Assembly: GCA_014155875.1 (NCBI GenBank) | Contig: JACEFZ010027761.1 | Location: 50,001 to 114,000 of the forward strand | Direction of reading: 5' to 3' | From: Cepaea nemoralis | Lineage: Eukaryota > Mollusca > Gastropoda > Stylommatophora > Helicidae | DNA length: 64,000 bases | Shown here: positions 57,367 through 64,000 of the stretch, one piece after another | Layout: the number at the start of each line of letters is the position of its first letter | Numbering within the stretch: position 1 is the stretch's first letter | Made by a program: the position numbers and the translations under genes | The notes under the pieces: generated by a model | Told to the model about the DNA's origin: nothing | Seen by the model: only the letters and a program-made list of their open reading frames with translations | Databases searched by the model: none

Positions 57367-57694
57367 TTGTAATTGATTTGTTCCCTTTAGGGGAATATAA
57401 GATGCGAATTGAATTATTTCGTTACAAGCATCGAACAGCGTCAATTTTTAGATTTAACTGCAAGTACAAAGTACATAATCATGAATGACAAAAGTGAAAC
57501 AGATAACAACATAGCAGGGTTAACTAACAGGACAGGCATAAATTTAGATGGTATGCCAGCCCGTTAGAATGTATTATCGTTAGTAGGCTAAGTTTGTGTC
57601 GTAAGAACATCTAGAAATTGAAACTAGGGATTACGTAAGGCAAGTTTCATAGATGTATTGGGATATAATATGGTAAAATGAAAAAAATGTAACT
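57367..57694. other. No gene recognised
   Basis: AT-rich unique sequence between the SINE and the triplet array. Confidence 0.65.
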
Positions 57695-57797
57695 GGTATT
57701 AGTACTATTAGTATTACTATTAGTACTAGTACTACTACTAGTTGTAGTAGACTACTACTACTACTACTAGTAGTAGTAGTAGTACTAGTTCTACTAC
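57695..57797. repeat. Palindromic TAC/TAG triplet array
   Basis: CTACTACTACTACTA directly meets TAGTAGTAGTAGTAG near 57770, flanked by further ACTAGTACTA-type units, so the array folds into a nearly loop-free hairpin. Confidence 0.9.
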
Positions 57798-59340
57798 TAG
57801 AGTCATGATATATGATTGTGACGTTTGTGATTTGTTGTTGGATTTTTGCAATAACAATAAATTACCGGTGTTTGATAATTATAACAACATTTGTGAGCGT
57901 GATCGCTGTTTCTTGAATCGTGCGTTTGGGACAATGATAATGAATGACGTACTTTGAATGATATTTGGTAAATAGGTAGGTAAGGCCTGGTACTGGTGGT
58001 AGTCAGTGGTTCTGGTAGTGGTAAGGTATACCATGTCCATACCATACCGTACACCGAACCTTACATTTCAGATTTCGGTTTCGTTGTTTCTGAAAGATGT
58101 GTTATTAATTAAATTAATAAATTATTATTGTGTTATTCATAAGAATAAATTGTGAAAGTTGTAGTAGTTATAGTTAGTTATACTTTAGTGGTTATACTGT
58201 TAAAGTTATATAGTGATATAGTCAGTACGATCATGATTTTAAAATTTGAGTATTTACTTTACTAACTAATGTCTATCTAATGAGACCACCACAGATAGAT
58301 AGCCTTGAAAAACACCAAATCTAATCTCAATGATGCCTGTATGTCAGTTCTAAGTAGGGATATTCACATGTGAGTGTAAGTGTCTGACTGTCTCTGGTTA
58401 AAATTTTATCATGAATCCTGTAATTTTTTAGCTCTTCAGTGTGTCGTCTCATTATCTCCGCTTCCGGTCCGTGCGAAATTGTCTCAAACAGGTCATAGAC
58501 GGATATGAAAACTGACTTCAGTAATCTTCTTCTTCTTCTTTCGTTCCCTTGAAATATGTCTATAACTGCAATGTTGTCGCTTGTATGAATTTAACTGTCT
58601 TTTTTAGTTCCATTGAGGTGAGTTTCTTGCAAGCAACATATGCTTACTTTTTCTTGGTACTTCAATAATTATAATAATATGTTCCGTCATGTTAAATGAT
58701 AAAAAAATAGTACAAGTGTACAAATAAATTATTAATGTGTACAAGTGTACTAATAAATTATTAATAATCTTTAAACTTGTATTCTCTTTAACTTTAGTAG
58801 TTCAAATTGTATGTTTTGAGCTGATTCCGTCAGTCGTCATCTTGAATTTCCATTCACAAAGAGGAAACATGTCAGCAGAAATAATTTTTTTTCTACCACC
58901 GTCCAGCGATGAAACTTTACAAATTTATGTCAAAGTGGATGCATAATCCAAAAATGAATCTAAAATTAATCTCTGATTTTTATGAACTGCACTAAAAAAA
59001 TAAAATTACTTACTTTGTCGCAAATAATTAAATTTATTTAAAAGCCATAATTTAAACCAAAAGCTGTGCTCAGAATATTTAGACTAATCTTTTCTGCAGA
59101 ACCTAAGATGGCGTCTGTTATTGTCACATGATATTTGAATGAATGAATGACGTAGGAAGCATGAATGGTCTTTACAGCAGCCATTTTGGGGACACAATCG
59201 ATCAGGCCAGGGTGGCTTGGTATATCACTTCCGTTTTCAGTTCGGGTCACGGCATGGCTAGCTATACTTTAGCTAGTTATAATTTATGTCAGGTCTTAGA
59301 TATTACTGAGCTACCGTTAGTTAGTTAGTTAGTCGCAGTT
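57798..59340. other. No gene recognised
   Basis: AT-rich unique sequence. A 30-bp direct duplication containing ACAAGTGTAC and AATAAATTATTAAT lies at about 58709-58770. A short run of TTAG units at 59315-59332 may be a retroelement tail. Confidence 0.6.
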
Positions 59341-60091
59341 CCAACTTCACAGCAACGGGTCGTCCCCATTATGCTCTGTTCCTGTGCCAGTGAATATCAC
59401 ACAGAACGCTCCACACTGCCCAATGTGAAAAGTGGAAAAGACAGGAATCTCGACAAACAACAGCCCGCACAGATACACTGTGCGTAATGCCGCCACCAGA
59501 ATGTCAACACAATATTCCCCCACAAAACACCCAGTAGACGGTACTACCTGCTTTCTGTTAGCGCTGAATGTTGGGCGGCGATTGCCAAACCCGATACCCC
59601 ACATTGTGCCAACGGCTTCGGGCAGAGGAGTGCAATTGGGAGGGTACAAGCCTTACCCTAGTGTGAGGAAATGCAACCTAAGGACTAAATCTCATGTCAG
59701 GGCAGACCAGGCCCTAAGCCTTGGTTGGCAGCTGGTCTAGGATCGAAGCTCTGACAGGCGGACAGTTAGAACATTGTTTTGCTGATCTGGCAGCTTCAGC
59801 AGCTTGTCTTGTTCCAGACATATTGATGTTACCTTTCCTCTGGAGTAAACTAGACACCCTTGGGCAAGGTGGAGTACCCGTTTAGCCCCCCGATCAGGGT
59901 TACGTGAAGCCATGGGTGCAGGTGGTGGATGAAGATGGGGAGCAGCCGACAGATAGTTATAGGTTATGGTATCCACCTTCACGACGATAGGCAGAGGATC
60001 TCTTTTTTTTAGAAGACAATGGCTACGGTCACTGACCAGTATGGTCACTGCTAGGAAGGAAAGCAATGGCAAACTACCTTCTTTACATATG
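59341..60091. other. Possible 5' region of the RTE-like LINE
   Basis: The part 59985-60090 (GCAGAGGATCTCTTTTTTTT to AAGCAATGGCAAACTACC) resembles the leader region I associate with RTE-like elements, and GCAGAGGATC with CTACGGTCAC recurs at 56957-56990. Open frames exist on both strands (59432-59740 plus, 60072-59737 minus) without a recognised domain. Confidence 0.4.
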
Positions 60092-62757
60092 CCAAGAAAA
60101 TCATGTTGTGTGGAACCATTATATTAGATAAGCAAACATCAAATTCTGTCAAAGGATATCGGGCTGTGTCAGACAGAGTTCTATTAGTAAAATTAAATGG
60201 AAGACCTTTTAAAATAAATGTCATTCAAGTATATGCCCCAACAAGTGAATGCAGTGAAGAAAGTATAGAGGAATTTTATAATGACATGGAGTCTGCTTTG
60301 AAGAACTGTAAAAAATCAGGAATAAATATCATAATGGGTGATTTCAATGCAAAAATAGGAAAGCAAAGCGATGGATGCAGTGTAGGCAACCATGGTTTGG
60401 GAGAGAGAAATGAAAGAGGATACAGACTTGTAGAATGGGCAAAAGAACAAGAAATGGTTGTAGGAGACACCTGGTTTAAACAGCATCTTAGAAGATTATG
60501 GACATGGAGGAGTCCAGACAGCAGGATTGAAAACCAGATAGATTACATCCTGATTAGCAGAAGGTTTCGAAATGCGTTAACAGTCGTAAAAACAGTTCCA
60601 AATGCAGATTGTTACAGTGATCACAGATTAATTACTGGAACATTGAGGGTAAAGTTAAAGAAAGTTAAATATACAGCAGGAAACCCTAAATATGACTTGT
60701 GCAAATTGAAAACTGACAAAGAAATACAAGATAATTTTAACATAGAAGTAAAGAACAAATTTGATTTATTGTCTGATCCTATTTCAAAATATAGATGATC
60801 AATGGGAAATGCTGAAGAATTCAATCAGTTGTGCAGCAGAAAAAACTATTCCAAAAGTAAAGAAAGTGGGCCGTAAGACATGGATGACTGAAGAAATTTT
60901 ACAACTAATGGAAACAAGAAGACAGAACAAAAATAATCCTGCCAAATATGAAGAAATTCACAGAAAAGTCAGAACCTTATGTAAGGAGGCAAAAGAAACA
61001 TGGCTTGAGAAAAATTGCAGAGAAATTGAAAAACAACACAACAGTAAAAATGCGAAACTAATGCGCAAAAGAATTCAGGGGCTTACTAATCAAAGAACAC
61101 GTACATCAGCAGGCTGCCTAAAGACAAAAGATGGAAGAGTCATAATAGAAAAAGATAAGATCTTACATGTATGGTCAGATTACGTGAAAAACCTTTATGA
61201 CGATAACAGAGACAAACAGTATGATGTTCAAAATAATAATGAAGGACCAGCAATTTTGAAGATGGAGGTTCAGAATGCTCTTAACCATATGAAATCTGGC
61301 AAGACCCCCGGTTCAGACAGCGTCACAACAGAAATGATTAATGCTTTAGAAGAATATGGAATAGATAAAGTTACCAGTCTGCTTAATACAATATATGATA
61401 CAGGACATATACTTCAGGAGTTATGCAATTCTGTATTTATTGCAATCCTAAAGGAATCAGGAGCCTTGGAATGTGATCAACATCGAACAATTAGTATAAT
61501 GAGTCACATCATGAAGATTTTGCTAAGAATTATCATGCAAAGAGTTAGGAGGAAAATACAACCTGAAATAGGAGAAGAACAATGTGGGTTTGTAGAAGGC
61601 AAGGGTACAGTAAATGCTGTGTATATACTGAGAACCGTAATCGAATATTCTTTAGAAGTAAACAAAGATCTACACCTTTGCTTTATTGACTACACAAAGG
61701 CTTTCGATAAAGTGAGACATGTCAACATGATAAGGATGCTTGAGGATCTACAGATTGATGGAAAAGACCTTAGACTTGTAAAAACATATATTGGAAACAA
61801 CAAGCTGCCAGAAGAGTTGATAATGAAGTAAGCCAATATCAGCCTATTAAGAGAGGTGTGAGACAGGGATGTGTAATGTCTCCAGATCTGTTTTCCCTGT
61901 ACAGTGAAAGTATTTTCAGAAATATTGAAGACATGGAAGGAATCAACATTGGGGGATGATGCATCAATAACATTAGATATGCAGATGATACAGTCTTGAT
62001 TGCAGACAATGAAAAGGACCTGTAAAATTTAGTAGATGCGGTTGTTACACACAGTGAACAACTAGGGTTAGAATAAAATTGTAAAAAGACACAGATTATA
62101 GTCGTCACTAGGAAGAACGAAATACCACAATGTAATATACAAGTAAATGGGAATATTCTTCAACAAGTGAATAGGTACAATTATCTCGGAACAGTAATAA
62201 CATCTGATGGGAGATGCCTTGAAGAGATTAGAACAAGAATCGCCATGGCAAAAGTAGCCTTTAGCAAGATGAAAAACATACTGACCACTAAAAAGATGTC
62301 AATTGAACGAGAAAAAGAGTGTTGAGATGCTACATAGAACTTGTACTTTTATATGGATGTGAAGATTGGACAATGAGCAGTCAGGCTGAAAAACATCTGA
62401 TGGCTGTAGAAATGTGGGTTCTGAGGAAAATGCAAAGAATACCATGGACAGCCAGAAAGACCAATGAACAAGTTCTTCAAGAAACAAATGAAGATCGTAA
62501 ACTGATTAGAGACATTAGACGTAGACAGTCACAATTTTTTGGGCATGTTATTAGAAGAAATGAATTGGAGAACTTGGTGACAACTGGTAAGATCGAGGGG
62601 AACAGACCAAGGGGAAGACCTAGAAACAAGTATCTGGATGGCTTGGCCTTGTGGCATGGTCGAGACAGAAATATAGTGCTGATCCACGATTCTGGTGATC
62701 AAGTGAGATGGCAGAACATGACCGCCCACGCTTACCGGCATGGCAGATGATGGATGG
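60092..62757 (+). pseudogene. RTE-like LINE, endonuclease to C terminus, decayed
   Basis: The endonuclease part (to 60798) has INVIQVYAPTSE, IIMGDFNAKIG, IENQIDYILIS and YSDHRLITG but lacks the N-terminal catalytic Asn/Glu region. After a frame change near 60775 the next part (to 61831) covers the linker and RT with SGKTPGSDSVTTEMINALEE and HLCFIDYTKAFDKVRH. A one-base change near 61805 is followed by GVRQGCVMSPDLFSLYSES, NIRYADDTVLIAD and at least three stops (about 61957, 62023, 62075). The C terminus (62319-62750) has LLYGCEDWTMSSQ and GHVIRRNELENLVTTG. It is colinear with the minus-strand copy at 12198-14986 and uninterrupted by the GAA element. Confidence 0.88.
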
Positions 62758-62907
62758 AAACTAGACAGGCCGAGAGAGTGATCATGCTGCAAGGGCAACA
62801 CATGGTCTGTAAATTCAACCCAGGCTTTGTCTTATGGAGAGGCATAACTCCATTTTACAAACTGTCATCTGTCAAGACAGCAAGGTGCCAGTCAGTCAGT
62901 CAGTTAT
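62758..62907 (+). mobile_element. LINE 3' end with CAGT-repeat tail
   Basis: CATCTGTCAAGACAGCAAGG at about 62870 followed by (CAGT)n. The same stem-like CTGTCAAGACxGCAAGGTGC occurs at about 29355 after the LINE at 28-29 kb. The RTE copy at 12-15 kb stops before this segment, so it probably belongs to a separate insertion. Confidence 0.6.
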
Positions 62908-63108
62908 AATTTTCGTAATCGTTTTAAACTAATTATTATAACTGGTGTTTTATTATTGTCGTTATAACTATTATTATTATTGATACTATTGTAGTTTTAG
63001 TAACAGACTTCACTAAAGTAAAGCCAAAGCAAAGTTGCAAAACTAACACAGTTGGTCAGTCAGTCACAAAGTCACATCATGTAGATAAGAAATGTTTATT
63101 AATACTCT

Positions 63109-63797
63109 TAGTTAGTTAGTCTTTCCTCTTGAGCTTAAGGCCGGCACATAGGGCAGAAGTCATGGCTCTCCATGCTTGGCGGTTCGCTGCTACCTGTTGT
63201 AGATCTTGGATGTTTACTTGGCCGTTGAATGAGCCTTCTCTGATGATGGTTCTACGCAGGGTCTCTCTTGGTCTTCCCCGTTTTCTTTTCTCTACTGGTG
63301 TCCATATGAGGGCTTGGTAGGGGAGTCTTGTCTTGTCCATTCTGAGTACATGGCCGATGTAGTTCCAACGGCGTTTTCTTATAAAATTGGATGCAATATC
63401 TTGCTTAGTCTCTTGTCTTATTTGCGTACTGGTTCCGAAATCTGTCCAGTGGAGGTTTAGAATTCTTCTAAGACATTTGTTCTCAAAATTGTCTCTTATC
63501 TAAAGCTACCGTTGATTTCCAACTCTCACATCCATACGTTAGCACTGGAATCACACAAGAGTTGAAGATTTTAAGTTTCATGTGTTTGCTGAGTATCTTT
63601 GACTTCCAGATATTTGACAGTTTATTAAAGGCACCAGATGCCAATGCGATTCTAGATGATATTTCTGGTGTTGAGTCCCCTGTGGATGTCATTTTGCTTC
63701 CTAGGTATGTGAAGCTGTTGACTTTTTCAAGAATGTGGCTGTTTAATTTGGTGTCGTCTGAACTGTTGGTAAGATCAATAGTTTTGTTTTTGCAGTG
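63109..63797 (-). pseudogene. ACTAA-tailed LINE, copy b, with 10-bp target duplication
   Basis: TTAATACTCT flanks both ends (63099-63108 and 63798-63807). The minus-strand frames give the ORF2 C terminus: NSFTYLGSKMTSTGDSTPEI, CVIPVLTYGCESWKST, then after a small deletion near 63495 the rest to MDKTRLPYQALIW and ALCAGLKLKRKD at 63116. Nearly identical to 19905-19300. Its tail of ACTAA units is at 63109-63121. Confidence 0.9.
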
Positions 63798-63807
63798 TTA
63801 ATACTCT

Positions 63808-64000
63808 GTTGTTTACAAATACAACCACATTGAATATTACATTAGTCTTAGATAGTGAATATTCTGACAGTGACTGCCATGAAAAGACAAAAGGAGTCAC
63901 TGAACAGTAACTAACTCACCATCTTTGTGGTAATTGTTGTCAGACTGTAAGTGTTAATTGTGCATGAATACAACAAAAACATTTTAGAAACATGAATCAT
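63808..64000. other. No gene recognised
   Basis: Unique AT-rich sequence to the window end. Confidence 0.6.

Noticed and set aside
59737..60072. Inverted 5' segment of the RTE-like LINE (twin priming)
   Set aside because: The minus frame looked faintly like an RTE leader protein, but I could not anchor it to a second copy in the window, so orientation of this stretch remains undecided.

Overview
The window looks like repeat-dense nuclear DNA from an animal, most plausibly a marine lophotrochozoan such as a mollusc. The evidence is indirect: many divergent non-LTR retrotransposons, several hAT elements, a piggyBac relic, tRNA-derived SINEs, long microsatellites, and no bacterial gene organisation. 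The host assignment is an inference. I found no convincing ordinary host gene, rRNA or functional tRNA. Almost every protein-like segment belongs to a transposable element, and most are broken by stops, frameshifts or insertions.

Left part (1-10.4 kb): a non-LTR retrotransposon ORF, open from base 2 to its stop at 2812 and therefore running off the left edge, ends in a short 13-bp tandem tail. About 3.9 kb of simple sequence follows: GA/GT arrays, a 20-bp minisatellite, a 1.7-kb C-poor GT-rich block, and a tetranucleotide array with a higher-order repeat. Several tRNA-derived SINEs come next.

Central-left part (10.4-36.1 kb): a LINE fragment is interrupted by a hAT element whose 5' end is at 10737. 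That hAT is itself interrupted by an RTE-like LINE (12198-14986, with a 12-bp target duplication), which in turn carries a GAA-tailed element. A 3'-terminal piece of the same hAT family recurs at 35089-36062. The 8-bp sequence left of 10737 is found again right of 36062, so one original target duplication now appears split by about 25 kb. Between the two pieces lie L1-like and RTE-like LINE relics, two satellite arrays (249-bp and about 147-bp periods), a virus-like (Polinton-like) zinc-finger pseudogene, another LINE, and SINEs.

Central-right part (36.1-47.5 kb): a 5'-truncated LINE with a 13-bp target duplication, a foldback sequence, a GTF2IRD2-like hAT remnant, and inside or beside it a complete 5.25-kb hAT element with a perfect 8-bp target duplication. 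That element contains a 540-bp LINE insertion and a 511-bp insertion made of one LTR, a tRNA-Pro primer binding site, and about 40 further bases complementary to the tRNA body. An RNase H-bearing LINE fragment follows.

Right part (47.5-64 kb): a GAA-tailed short element, a 1.1-kb piggyBac relic flanked by TTAA, a SINE with a 14-bp target duplication, more SINE copies, a 1.6-kb hAT with a nested TA-flanked MITE, a palindromic triplet array, a decayed RTE-like LINE (60.1-62.8 kb) of the same family as the one at 12-15 kb, and a second copy of the ACTAA-tailed LINE seen at 19-21 kb.

The genes do not form a pathway. They form a layered record of insertions. LINEs supply reverse transcriptase and endonuclease, SINEs depend on them, and the DNA transposons are mostly non-autonomous now.
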